From Deltaproteobacteria bacterium (GTDB taxonomy: Bacteria; Desulfobacterota; GWC2-55-46): a stretch of 64,000 nt of DNA. Positions 1 through 8,670 of the stretch are shown here, in pieces. Under the pieces are notes generated by a model. It saw nothing but the letters and a program-made list of their open reading frames with translations, searched no databases and was not told where the DNA came from. Where the stretch lies: assembly GCA_019912665.1 (NCBI GenBank), contig JAIOIE010000021.1:1-64000 (forward strand), in the 5' to 3' direction. Position numbers and translations under genes: made by a program. Each line of letters opens with the position of its first letter. The stretch's first letter is position 1.

Positions 1-1
1 A

Positions 2-1288
2 AAAGCCTCATCTTATCTTCTGGCCCTCGTCTTTTTTGTCTTGTCGCTCTTGAGCAAGCCCATGACCATAACCATGCCGCTGGTGCTCCTCATACTCGAT
101 TACTATCCGCTCGACAGAATAAAAAAGGACGGCTGGAAAAAGCCGCTACTGGAAAAGCTGCCTTTCCTCGGCCTGAGCCTTGGCATAGGACTCATTACGG
201 TCTTGTCGCAAACAGGGGCACTGGCCCCTGCAGAGGCGCTCCCATTTGAAGGGCGGCTGCATATCGCTGCAAGAGGATATCTTTTCTACATTTACAAAAC
301 TCTTGTGCCCGTTAACCTTGCGCCTCTCTATCCACTCGACTTCGCTTCCGGCCTCAACCTCCTGTTCGCCCTGTACGTCCTGACGCTTTCAGCCGTGGCC
401 GTCCTCGTCTTTTACCTGCGGAAATGGAGCAATGCTTATATTTCGGCCTGCGCCTACTTCGTAATTACGCTTCTGCCGGTAATCGGATTGCTGCAAGTCG
501 GAAAGCAGGCCGCTGCTGACAGGTACACCTACCTCCCCGGAATAAGCCTGGCCGTGCTCATTTCGGCGGGGGCCGGCTGGGTCGTAATGAAAAGAAGAAA
601 GATGTTTCTTCCCATGCTTGCCGCCCTGGCCGTAATTTCAGGACTGCTCGCATCTATCACATTCAGACAGCAAACCTTCTGGAAGGATTCCATCTCGCTC
701 TGGACCCGTCAGGTGAGCATCTTTCCCGATTACGACCAGGGATATGTGAACCGCGGGAATTCCTATCTCGGGATCGGGAGGCTCGACCTCGCCATGGAGG
801 ACCTTAGCAGGATAACACCTGCCACAGCCGGCGGGTTCATGAACCGGGCCAACGCGTATATAAGCCTCGGCAAATTCGACCTTGCCATCGAGAACCTTGA
901 CAGGGCGATAGCGCTCGGCCCCGTATCGGCGGATGCTTATCTGAAGCGCGGGAGCGCCCTTGTAAGCGCAGGAAGGTCCGAGGAGGGGGTCTCCGACCTC
1001 ACCCGCGTCCTTGACGCAGACCCACGGAACAAGGCCGCATACAGGGCGCGCGGCACGGCCCATGCCATCGCGGGCCGGTACGGGGACGCTATCCGGGATT
1101 TCCTGAAAGCCGTTGAGCTCGACCCGGCCGACACTTCGACGCACATAGACCTCGGCAAGACCTACATGCACCTTGGCGACAGGAGGAACTCGTACCTCAG
1201 CATGAAAAAGGCGCACGAGCTCGGGGATCCCTCGGCCTACGGGTATCTCAAGGAGCTCGAGGCATTGGGCGCGGGCCACGGGGAATAA
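2..1288 (+). CDS. TPR-repeat multispanning membrane protein (5' end outside window)
   Basis: The reading frame is open from base 2 and begins inside a hydrophobic segment, so the true start lies upstream of the window. The N-terminal half of what is visible has several membrane helices typical of the large TPR-containing glycosyltransferase-like membrane proteins (TMTC/O-GlcNAc-transferase-like) of deltaproteobacteria, including the conserved SKPMT-MP and LLDYYPL-like segments. From about residue 230 there are five or so TPR units (repeated NRG/DLAIENLDRAIALGP-like helices) that probably lie outside the cytoplasm and bind a partner. The exact substrate is unknown. It ends 74 nt before ssb and is not obviously co-transcribed with it because ssb has its own promoter. 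Confidence 0.75.
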   Translation, partial: KASSYLLALVFFVLSLLSKPMTITMPLVLLILDYYPLDRIKKDGWKKPLLEKLPFLGLSLGIGLITVLSQTGALAPAEALPFEGRLHIAARGYLFYIYKTLVPVNLAPLYPLDFASGLNLLFALYVLTLSAVAVLVFYLRKWSNAYISACAYFVITLLPVIGLLQVGKQAAADRYTYLPGISLAVLISAGAGWVVMKRRKMFLPMLAALAVISGLLASITFRQQTFWKDSISLWTRQVSIFPDYDQGYVNRGNSYLGIGRLDLAMEDLSRITPATAGGFMNRANAYISLGKFDLAIENLDRAIALGPVSADAYLKRGSALVSAGRSEEGVSDLTRVLDADPRNKAAYRARGTAHAIAGRYGDAIRDFLKAVELDPADTSTHIDLGKTYMHLGDRRNSYLSMKKAHELGDPSAYGYLKELEALGAGHGE

Positions 1289-1292
1289 TGGC

Positions 1293-1322
1293 TTGCAAAC
1301 CGGCCATGCCGGTGGTTATAAT
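1293..1322 (+). promoter_or_regulatory. Candidate sigma-70 promoter of ssb with spacer palindrome
   Basis: TTGCAA (1293-1298), 18-nt spacer, TATAAT (1317-1322). The spacer holds the inverted repeat ACCGGC-CAT-GCCGGT (1299-1313), which could be an operator or the hairpin ending the upstream transcript. Seen by eye only. Confidence 0.5.
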
Positions 1323-1362
1323 AGACCGCACATCGAAGGCAACCTGAAAGGAGAACGTCCAC

Positions 1363-1776
1363 ATGGCAGGCGTTAACAAGGTCATCCTGGTCGGCAACCT
1401 GGGCGCCGACCCGGAGATGCGCTATACCCCCGGCGGAATGGCAGTGGCCAACTTCAGGCTGGCCACGAGCGAGACCAGGGCCAACAGAGACGGACAGAAG
1501 GAGACCAAGACCGAATGGCACAGGGTGGTGGCGTTCGGCAAGCTCGCCGAGATATGCGGCGAATACCTCTCCAAGGGCAAACAGGTCTATATAGAGGGGA
1601 AGATACAGACAAGGAGCTGGGAGGACAAGGACGGCAACAAGAAGTACACGACCGAGATCCTCGCCAACACCATGCAGATGCTAGGGTCAAGGGGTGAATC
1701 CGGCGCCGGCGCTTCCGCCTCCGACGTCTCGGCCGACGACATCCCGCCAAGCGACATAGACGACGTGCCGTTCTGA
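1363..1776 (+). CDS. ssb: Single-stranded DNA-binding protein
   Basis: Binds ssDNA during replication, recombination and repair. The 137-residue protein opens with the family signature ([17 protein letters not shown]) and has the OB-fold core ([35 protein letters not shown]) over about residues 4-105. A short acidic linker follows, then a C-terminal tail ending DDVPF, the docking peptide for partner proteins (usually DDIPF). Length is slightly below the E. coli protein because the linker is short. An AAGGAGA ribosome site precedes the ATG. A hairpin 16 nt after the stop codon (CCATGCCGG / CCGGCATGG, 1792-1820) may end its transcript but lacks a clear U tract. Confidence 0.97.
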   Translation: MAGVNKVILVGNLGADPEMRYTPGGMAVANFRLATSETRANRDGQKETKTEWHRVVAFGKLAEICGEYLSKGKQVYIEGKIQTRSWEDKDGNKKYTTEILANTMQMLGSRGESGAGASASDVSADDIPPSDIDDVPF

Positions 1777-1816
1777 GTTTTTCTGCTCCGTCCATGCCGG
1801 GAGCGCGCCTTCCGGC

Positions 1817-4800
1817 ATGGAAAACCAGTCAGCTTTTGACAATTCTCTCCAGATAAAGGATATTTCAGGAAGGACAGCTCCGAGGGGTAGTTTCCGCTCA
1901 TACCGGGAATGGGGGAGGATGCTTCTGAAAAAAAATCCTGAAAATCGGCTGCGCCTTTCAGTCGCCTTCTCTACATTGCGGGGCCGGCTCGTAAGTCTCG
2001 TGCTGCTGGCCTCTCTCCCGCTTTTCGCCCTTATCGTTTATACCAACATAGAACAGCGCCGGAATGATTCCGAAGAGGCCAGGCAGTCCGTCCTTTCCGT
2101 GGTGCGGCAGGCATCGAAAGAGCAGGTAAAGCTCATACAGGACACGAGGCTTCTTCTTTCGGTGCTTTCCCAGTCCGTTGGCGCGGTAAGCGGGGAAGAC
2201 CTGGCCCTGGTACTCAGGAACACCATGGAGTACCAGAAGGTCTACGCGAATATCGGCCTCATCGGCACCGATGGCATGCTCCTGGCGAGCGCGCTTCCGT
2301 TCGATTCCGCCCTGTACTTAGGCGACCGGCCCTATTTCCAGCGGGCGATAAGGGACCTTGATTTCTCGATAGGAGACTACCAGGTCGGCAGGATAACCTC
2401 GGTGCCGGGCCTTAACTTCTCATACCCGGTCTTCGGCAGGGACGGCTCCCTTTCCGGGGTCCTCTTCGCCGCGCTCCCCATAACATGGATATGGGACGCC
2501 CTGCTGGCGGACGGCCCGGCCCCCGGAAGCGTGATAACGGCAGTGGACGGGACAGGGACAGTCCTCGCCAGGTTCCCGGAAGGGAGCGAGTGGACCGGGA
2601 AGAGCATCGAGGGGACCGAGCTCGCAGAACTGCTCAATAGCCGCTCGCCCGAAGACCATGCGGTCATAAGCGGCCTCGACGGGATTAAACGCATATACGC
2701 ATTCAACGAGATCGGGCTCGGAAGGGACAGCAGGATCTTCGTAGCATACGGCATACCGGTCGCGACCGCCTACGCAGAGGCGGACAGGGCGCTTATTCGG
2801 AACATATTGACGTCCGGGGCCGTCATTATCGCCGCCCTCCTCATGGCGGTCTTCTGGGGTGACAGGCTAGTCCTGAACCGCATAAGGGGCCTGGTGGGGG
2901 CGACAAGAAAGATCGGCGAGGGGGCTCTCGACACCAGGGCCGACGTCCACGGCGGCAACGACGAAATAGACTCTCTGGCCAGGAGCTTCAATTCAATGGC
3001 GGAGGCGCTGGAGAGGCGCGAGGAAGAAGCACAGCTACACCTTGAAAGGATAGCCCGCCTTAACAGGATATACTCGGTCCTGAGCGCCATAAACGGCACC
3101 ATCATCCGTGCCCGCGACAGGGACCATCTCCTTAATGAGGCCTGCCGCATAGCAGTCGAGCACGGCGGCTTTGCCCTCGCCTGGGTAGCGCTTAAGGACG
3201 AAAACGGGCGGCTCTATCCGGCCGCCCATGCAGGGCGTGACAAGGAGTACATAGACGCGCTCGTGCCTTTCCTCGACCCTTCGCCGGGCAAACCCATGCC
3301 CTTCTCGCTCATGGCAGTCGTTAATGACCGCCATATGATCGGTACCGACTTCGAGAAAGAGACGGCCCTCGCGCCCTGGAAAGAGCTTGCCAAAAGGTAT
3401 GGCTACAGGTCAATCGCGGCTTTCCCGCTCCGGACAGGGGGGGAGGCGAAAGGGGCGCTTTGCCTCTATTCAGCAGAGCCAGGCTTCTTTAACGACAGCG
3501 AGGAGATAGCGCTCCTCCTTGAGCTAGCGGCCGACACTTCGCTTGGTCTTCAGAACATAGAAAAGGAAGAGCGGCTGGATTTCCTGTCGAGGTACGATAC
3601 GCTTACCGGCCTCTCCAACAGGTGGGTATTCGAGGACAGGCTGGGCCACGCCGTGCAAAGGGCAAGGTACTACGGCAGGAGCGTCGGCGTTGTAACGCTG
3701 GATATAGCCGGATTCAGGAAGGTGAACGACACCCTCGGCCACAGGGCCGGGGACGAGCTCCTTAAGCACATAGCCGGATACCTCTCGCGCTCGACCAGGG
3801 ACGGAGATACCGTCTCGAGGCTGGGGAACGACAACTTCGGCCTGGTTTTGGCAGACGCGGCCAACAGGGACGATATCGTAACGGTCCTCGAGAGGATAGT
3901 AGAAGGACTGCCGCATATGGTGCCGGTCGGGGGAGAAGAAATCGTCCTCAATGCGGCGGTGGGCGTTTCAGTATACCCTGACGACGGCGGCACCGCGGCC
4001 GAGCTCATGAGGAACTCCGCCCTGGCGGTCCATTCCCGGGCCGATTCGGCGCCGGACAAGACCGCATCCTATTATTCCCCGGAAATAAACAGGAGGGCGC
4101 AGGAAAGGCGGACCATAGAAAATGAACTCCGTCACGCGCTCTCCCGCGGCGAGCTCGAGCTCGTATACCAGCCCATAATGGCCATTGCCGGCCGTAAGCC
4201 AGCGGGCGCCGAGGCCCTCATAAGATGGAAGAGCAAGAAGCTTGGGCCCGTGCCGCCGGATAAGTTCATCCCCGTTGCAGAAGACACCGGCCTGATAATC
4301 CCCATAGGCGACTGGGTCGTGCAGACCGCGCTCGGGCAGGCCCGGTCGTGGAAGGAGCTCGGAATAGAGCTGGAGATGGGCGTAAACGTATCCGTGTGCC
4401 AGCTTAAGGACCCGGGCTTCCCGGAGCGCCTGGAAGAGATTACGAAAAGCGGCAACTCGGCCGAAGGCCTGCGCTTTGCCCTCGAAGTGACCGAGAGCGG
4501 GCTCATGGACGACATCTCACGTTTCAGCCGCATCCTCGACAGGCTCAGGTCAATAGGGGTCCGCATCTACATAGACGACTTCGGGACCGGTTATTCCTCT
4601 TTAAGCTATCTAAACAGGCTCCCCGTTGACATACTCAAGATAGACCGGTCGTTCATACAGGACCTCGCCTCGGATGCCGGGAGCATGACCATGGCAAGGG
4701 GCATAATCGCAATGGCCGCGAGCCTCGAGCTCGGGGTAATAGCCGAGGGGGTGGAAACCGAGGCGCAGCTCAGGCTTCTTGAAGAATACGGGTGCGATTT

Positions 4801-4885
4801 CGTCCAGGGCTATTATTTCGGCAAACCTGGCCGGCCCTCTGAAATAGAGCCCCTCCTCAGAACTGGTTTGACCGGGAATATCTGA
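1817..4885 (+). CDS. Membrane sensor with GAF, degenerate GGDEF and intact EAL domain (probable c-di-GMP phosphodiesterase)
   Basis: A 1022-residue inner-membrane signalling protein. Order: N-terminal helix (about 60-80), periplasmic Cache-type sensor (about 85-320), second helix (about 325-350), HAMP (about 350-405), GAF (about 420-565), GGDEF (about 590-750), EAL (about 770-1010). The GGDEF signature reads GNDNF near residue 670, so cyclase activity is unlikely. The EAL domain keeps EALIRW, LEVTES, DDFGTGYSS and EGVETEAQ, which favours hydrolysis of c-di-GMP. The ATG at 1817 lies inside a stable hairpin (1792-1820). The ATG at 1919 is an alternative start, but its GGGGGAGG is immediately adjacent, so the start is uncertain. 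Confidence 0.9.
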   Translation: MENQSAFDNSLQIKDISGRTAPRGSFRSYREWGRMLLKKNPENRLRLSVAFSTLRGRLVSLVLLASLPLFALIVYTNIEQRRNDSEEARQSVLSVVRQASKEQVKLIQDTRLLLSVLSQSVGAVSGEDLALVLRNTMEYQKVYANIGLIGTDGMLLASALPFDSALYLGDRPYFQRAIRDLDFSIGDYQVGRITSVPGLNFSYPVFGRDGSLSGVLFAALPITWIWDALLADGPAPGSVITAVDGTGTVLARFPEGSEWTGKSIEGTELAELLNSRSPEDHAVISGLDGIKRIYAFNEIGLGRDSRIFVAYGIPVATAYAEADRALIRNILTSGAVIIAALLMAVFWGDRLVLNRIRGLVGATRKIGEGALDTRADVHGGNDEIDSLARSFNSMAEALERREEEAQLHLERIARLNRIYSVLSAINGTIIRARDRDHLLNEACRIAVEHGGFALAWVALKDENGRLYPAAHAGRDKEYIDALVPFLDPSPGKPMPFSLMAVVNDRHMIGTDFEKETALAPWKELAKRYGYRSIAAFPLRTGGEAKGALCLYSAEPGFFNDSEEIALLLELAADTSLGLQNIEKEERLDFLSRYDTLTGLSNRWVFEDRLGHAVQRARYYGRSVGVVTLDIAGFRKVNDTLGHRAGDELLKHIAGYLSRSTRDGDTVSRLGNDNFGLVLADAANRDDIVTVLERIVEGLPHMVPVGGEEIVLNAAVGVSVYPDDGGTAAELMRNSALAVHSRADSAPDKTASYYSPEINRRAQERRTIENELRHALSRGELELVYQPIMAIAGRKPAGAEALIRWKSKKLGPVPPDKFIPVAEDTGLIIPIGDWVVQTALGQARSWKELGIELEMGVNVSVCQLKDPGFPERLEEITKSGNSAEGLRFALEVTESGLMDDISRFSRILDRLRSIGVRIYIDDFGTGYSSLSYLNRLPVDILKIDRSFIQDLASDAGSMTMARGIIAMAASLELGVIAEGVETEAQLRLLEEYGCDFVQGYYFGKPGRPSEIEPLLRTGLTGNI

Positions 4886-4930
4886 AATTGTATATTGTTG
4901 CGGATTATAAAAAATAGCGTGGTGGTTTTT

Positions 4931-5938
4931 ATGAAAGGAAAACCGGAGGTAGTGTCCCCTGCGGGCAACCTGGCCTCATTAAAGGCCGCTATCGACAGCG
5001 GGGCCGACGCGGTATACCTGGGCTTTAGCGACTCGACGAACGCCCGGAACTTCGAGGGGCTGAACTTCACGCCCGCAGAAACGGCGGACGGCATAGGATA
5101 CGTCAGGTCAAAGGGCCGGAAGTTCTATATAGCCATAAACACCTTCCCGCAGGGCGACTCTTATGACAAATGGTACAAGGCCGTTGACGCGGCTGTGGAG
5201 CTCGGCGCGGATGCCGTGATAATAGCCAATCTCGGGGTCCTCAAGTACGCCAGGGAGCGCCACCCCGACTCGGTCCTCCACCTCTCTACGCAGGCCAGCT
5301 CATCCAATTACGAGTCCATAAACTTTTACAGGAAGCACTTCGGCATAAAGCGGGTCGTACTGCCCCGGGTCCTCACGATCGAGGAGATGAAGCGGCTGAA
5401 GGAGAGGACGGATGCAGAGATCGAGGTCTTCGCCCTGGGCGGCCTCTGCATAAACATTGAAGGCAGGTGCTATCTATCGTCTTTCGTTACCGGCGCATCC
5501 ACCAACACGGAAGGGGCGTGCTCCCCTTCCAGGTTCGTCCGCTTCAACCCTTCCCCTGACGGCGGCATGGCAATTGCGCTTAACGGGGTCACTCTCAACA
5601 GGCTCGGCAAAGACGAATCCTCGCCGTATCCCACCTGCTGCAAGGGGAGGTATGTGACGCCGGACGGGAGCTACGAGTACGCTTTTGAGGAACCGGAATC
5701 CCTCAATGTCCTCAAAGTGCTGCCCGGCCTTATGGACGCTGGCGTTTCAGCCCTCAAGATCGAGGGCAGGCAGCGGACGAAGAGCTATGTCGCCGCGATG
5801 ACGAAAGTGCTCCGCGAGGCGGTGGACGCCTGCTACGCCGACAAGAGAGGGTATGAAGTGAGGCCCGAGTGGGCCAGGAAGACCATCTCCACCTTCGAGG
5901 GCACGAGGGAGACCCTGGGCTCGTATCTCACGAAGTAG
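4931..5938 (+). CDS. ubiU: U32-family Fe-S protein, UbiU type
   Basis: Closely resembles UbiU (YhbU), half of the UbiU-UbiV complex needed for O2-independent hydroxylation in ubiquinone synthesis. Diagnostic features are the N-terminal SPAGNLASLKAAIDSGADAV, the INTF and QASSSNYESINFY segments, and the KIEGRQR motif. Four cysteines sit at about 173, 180, 197 and 236/237, with spacing 7-17-39 like the [4Fe-4S] ligands of E. coli UbiU. The ATG at 4931 is preferred over the TTG at 4895 because the conserved family N-terminus begins right after it. No ubiV or ubiT is adjacent. The last 11 nt overlap the convergent MFS gene. It may act on another quinone or a tRNA/rRNA substrate like other U32 proteins. 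Confidence 0.85.
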   Translation: MKGKPEVVSPAGNLASLKAAIDSGADAVYLGFSDSTNARNFEGLNFTPAETADGIGYVRSKGRKFYIAINTFPQGDSYDKWYKAVDAAVELGADAVIIANLGVLKYARERHPDSVLHLSTQASSSNYESINFYRKHFGIKRVVLPRVLTIEEMKRLKERTDAEIEVFALGGLCINIEGRCYLSSFVTGASTNTEGACSPSRFVRFNPSPDGGMAIALNGVTLNRLGKDESSPYPTCCKGRYVTPDGSYEYAFEEPESLNVLKVLPGLMDAGVSALKIEGRQRTKSYVAAMTKVLREAVDACYADKRGYEVRPEWARKTISTFEGTRETLGSYLTK

Positions 5939-7262
5939 CCCCCTTCCTGCTTGTCCACCGCCCGAGACGGGCCAATGCGGGCCCGGGCCTCAGCATGCTG
6001 AAGAGGAGCTCGTGCGTCCGTATCTTCTCTACCTCCCTCACCTCCTTGAGCCTGGATGGCAGGAAGAACGCGACCGCCAGCCGGAGTATGGCGGATATGA
6101 GGATGAGGTTCATGGTCCTGAACTCCAGGAAGCCGGTCGGCAGGACCCATGCAAGCCAGCCGCCGAGAAGAGAGCCGAGGGCGAGCGCCGCGCCCCCGAA
6201 GAAGTTATAATACGCGATGCATCTCTCCCTCTTGCCGGGCGACGCGGCGTCGTATATGAAGTTCGAGGCCGAGAGGTTGAAGCCGGCCCACGCGAACCCG
6301 GAGAAGACCTGCACGAAAAAGAGGTACACGGGATTCTGGTTCACGAGCCAGAAAAGCGGTATCAGGGCCACGAGCACGGATGTCGAGCGTAGCACCTTGA
6401 GGTTTCCCACCCTGTCCGCGTGGACGCCCCAGCGCCTTATGGAAAATATGGTCGCCATCGTCGCGGCAAGGGTGACCACGGTGAAAGTCATGTAGCCGAA
6501 CCCCAGGTTCTTGAGCATCAGTACGGCGAAGAACGGGGATGCGATATTGACCGCGAACTTCATCGCCGAGACGAAGACCACGAATTTCAGGAAGTTGCTC
6601 TTATGCAGTCTCGAGACGAAATCCAGGAGCGAGAAGTAGTCCTCTTCCTTCCTTACAAGGCGCGGCTCGTGCATCTTCCGGAGGTACTTCCACGAGGCGA
6701 GCCTGAAGGCGAAGGCCAGCCCGAATATGACGGCGAAGCCCCAGAAGGCGTCCGACCGCTCGGCCCTGTGGAGGACGAAACCGGCGGCGAAGGTGGCTAT
6801 TACCGTGACTATGGCGAGAATTCTCTGGAGCCATCCGAAGAACGCGCCCCTCCTGTCTTCCTCGACCAGATCGGACATGAGGCTCCCCCATGCCGGCACT
6901 GCCATGGCGCCGAACGCGGTAAAGAGCGCAACAGTCGCTATGAAGGCCGCGACCTTCCATTCGCCGAGGAAATAGCTCCCCACCATCAATGGAAGCATCA
7001 AAGCCTGCAGAAGTATGAAAAGGCCGACGGCGAGCTTCCGGGAACGGAGCTTCTCCGTTATGTCCGGGCCCTTAAGCTGGATGATGGAAGCGAAGAGGTG
7101 CGGAAGGGCGCTCAATATCCCGACGTGCTTGATGGTCCCGCCGAGCAGTAGGAGAAAAGGCGTCAGGTAGTCGAGCGTAAAGCCGTTCATCATGCTCGCG
7201 AACATCCCGTTCCTCACGGAGTATCGCAAGCTCTTTTCTTTTTTAAGCGAATCAGGGTCCAT
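5928..7262 (-). CDS. MFS permease
   Basis: A 444-residue protein with about 12 hydrophobic helices in two halves and a basic cytoplasmic loop near residues 195-215, typical of the major facilitator superfamily. The N-terminal stretch (GMFASMMNGFTLDYLTPFLLLLGG) and the central loop with MSDLVEEDRRGAFFG resemble uncharacterised MFS proteins of deltaproteobacteria. The substrate cannot be read from the sequence. It is convergent with ubiU (11-nt overlap) and divergent from the fmdB-like gene across a 200-nt gap. Confidence 0.85.
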   Translation of the reverse strand: MDPDSLKKEKSLRYSVRNGMFASMMNGFTLDYLTPFLLLLGGTIKHVGILSALPHLFASIIQLKGPDITEKLRSRKLAVGLFILLQALMLPLMVGSYFLGEWKVAAFIATVALFTAFGAMAVPAWGSLMSDLVEEDRRGAFFGWLQRILAIVTVIATFAAGFVLHRAERSDAFWGFAVIFGLAFAFRLASWKYLRKMHEPRLVRKEEDYFSLLDFVSRLHKSNFLKFVVFVSAMKFAVNIASPFFAVLMLKNLGFGYMTFTVVTLAATMATIFSIRRWGVHADRVGNLKVLRSTSVLVALIPLFWLVNQNPVYLFFVQVFSGFAWAGFNLSASNFIYDAASPGKRERCIAYYNFFGGAALALGSLLGGWLAWVLPTGFLEFRTMNLILISAILRLAVAFFLPSRLKEVREVEKIRTHELLFSMLRPGPALARLGRWTSRKGATS

Positions 7263-7398
7263 GAAAAAGTTGCGGCGGGGGTGGAGGAGCGAAATCGACC
7301 AGCGTTACGGGGATCCGCCAAACGGACCCATTCTGCCATAAAATCAGCACCTTAGCCAGATTTTTTTTCGAACGCGAAGCGGGCCGGCTTTTTTAAAA

Positions 7399-7436
7399 TT
7401 GACATTCCTGCCGCTCATACCTACAATATATGTAGG
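7399..7436 (+). promoter_or_regulatory. Strong sigma-70 promoter with palindrome over the -10 box
   Basis: TTGACA (7399-7404), 17-nt spacer, TACAAT (7422-7427). The inverted repeat CCTACA-ATATA-TGTAGG (7420-7436) covers the -10 element and is placed where a repressor would block polymerase. It drives the FmdB-family gene starting at 7464. Confidence 0.7.
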
Positions 7437-7463
7437 AAAAATTTGGCCCGGAGGTAGAGTTTC

Positions 7464-7715
7464 ATGCCGATCTATGAATATATCTGCAAGGACTGCGGCA
7501 AGGAGTTCGAGGCGCTGCAGAAGTTTTCCGAAAAGCCCCTCAAGAAATGCATCCACTGCTCGGGCAAAGTGGAGAGAAAGATATCCTCTTCATCCTTCCA
7601 CCTGAAGGGCTCGGGCTGGTACAAGACCGATTACGCGTCAAAGAGCACGTCAAAGGAGTCCAAAAAAGAATCGGACACGCCGAAGCCCGACTGCTCGTCC
7701 TGCCCGTCCTGCTGA
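7464..7715 (+). CDS. FmdB-family zinc ribbon protein
   Basis: 83 residues. The N-terminus MPIYEYICKDCGKEFE and the second CIHC pair form the CxxC-x(n)-CxxC zinc ribbon of the FmdB (CxxC_CxxC_SSSS) family, followed by the typical serine stretch (ISSSSFHLKGSGWYKTDY). The tail ends in a further cysteine cluster, CSSCPSC. FmdB proteins were first noted as putative regulators near formamidase genes, and their exact role is unclear. The ATG follows a CGGAGGT ribosome site. It has its own strong promoter and a downstream terminator. Confidence 0.9.
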   Translation: MPIYEYICKDCGKEFEALQKFSEKPLKKCIHCSGKVERKISSSSFHLKGSGWYKTDYASKSTSKESKKESDTPKPDCSSCPSC

Positions 7716-7788
7716 GAAAGAGCTTTTTGATCGGGATTTCCCGCTCTTTTCAAAGGCTTTTCAGATTTTCCGAATTTTCCGAGCGTGT

Positions 7789-7818
7789 GGCCCGGGTCTT
7801 GCCCGGGCCGAATTTTTT
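7789..7818 (+). terminator. Rho-independent terminator after the FmdB gene
   Basis: GGCCCGGG-TCTTG-CCCGGGCC followed by GAATTTTTT: an 8-bp GC stem, 5-nt loop and U tract. Confidence 0.75.
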
Positions 7819-7853
7819 CCAGTCCTTTCAACCTGGAAGCCCCCGGAGGCCGC

Positions 7854-8618
7854 ATGGACTTTAAAGAGGTCGCGACAAGGGCGGCCTTGAGGGCTGGCGC
7901 CGCCGTCAGGGAGGGTTTCGGCAGGCCTTTGTCGGTCAAGTCCAAGGGCGTCGAGGGAGTGGTAACGGAAAGCGACTTCCTCTCCGAACGCATCATAAAG
8001 GAAGAGATACGCTCGGCCTTTCCGGACCACGGCATCCTCTCCGAGGAGAGCCCGGAAGAGAAGGGTAGCATCCCGTATCGCTGGATAATAGACCCGCTCG
8101 ACGGCACGACAAACTACTCCCATTCATTCCCGCATTTCTCGGTATCCATAGCGCTTGAGGAGAATGGGAAGGTGGTCCTTGGGGTCGTCCTCGACCCTTT
8201 GCGGGACGAGCTGTTTTTGGCCGAGGCCGGGAAAGGGGCTCGGCTTAATGGAAAAGCCATTCAGGTATCCCGGACCGAAAAGCTCGGCAGAAGCCTCCTT
8301 GCGATCGATTTCCCGAGGGACTTGGCCGCAAAAGATGGCGGGATATTCAGGGACTTCGCCGCCCTTTCGAGAAAGGCGCAGGCCTTAAGACGCGCGGGCT
8401 CAGCCGCACTCGAGCTGTGCTACGTAGCCGCCGGGAGGCTTGAAGGATACTGGAACCCGAGGTTCCATTCGTGGGACGCCGCTGCAGGCTGGCTCATCCT
8501 GAACGAGGCCGGGGGCATGATAACCGACTTGAATGGCGGCCCCTTTTCGCTCGGCTCCGGCAAGTGCCTTGCGACTAACGGGCTCGTGCACGAAAAGATA
8601 CTTCGAATTCTCACCTGA
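7854..8618 (+). CDS. Inositol monophosphatase family protein (copy 1)
   Basis: 254 residues of the SuhB/IMPase fold, a Mg-dependent sugar or inositol phosphatase. Metal-binding motifs are present: the EESPEE glutamates (about 65-70), WIIDPLDGTTNYSH (about 81-94) and the C-terminal WDAAAGW (about 210). The start at 7854 has GGAGG five nt upstream. The substrate is not evident; myo-inositol-1-phosphate, fructose-1,6-bisphosphate and NADP are all possible in this family. It is followed 52 nt later by a paralogue of the same length, so this is a tandem duplication. Confidence 0.92.
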   Translation: MDFKEVATRAALRAGAAVREGFGRPLSVKSKGVEGVVTESDFLSERIIKEEIRSAFPDHGILSEESPEEKGSIPYRWIIDPLDGTTNYSHSFPHFSVSIALEENGKVVLGVVLDPLRDELFLAEAGKGARLNGKAIQVSRTEKLGRSLLAIDFPRDLAAKDGGIFRDFAALSRKAQALRRAGSAALELCYVAAGRLEGYWNPRFHSWDAAAGWLILNEAGGMITDLNGGPFSLGSGKCLATNGLVHEKILRILT

Positions 8619-8670
8619 GCGGAAAAAACATTTTCGGGATAAAATTCAGTATACGCAAAGGGACACTCAG

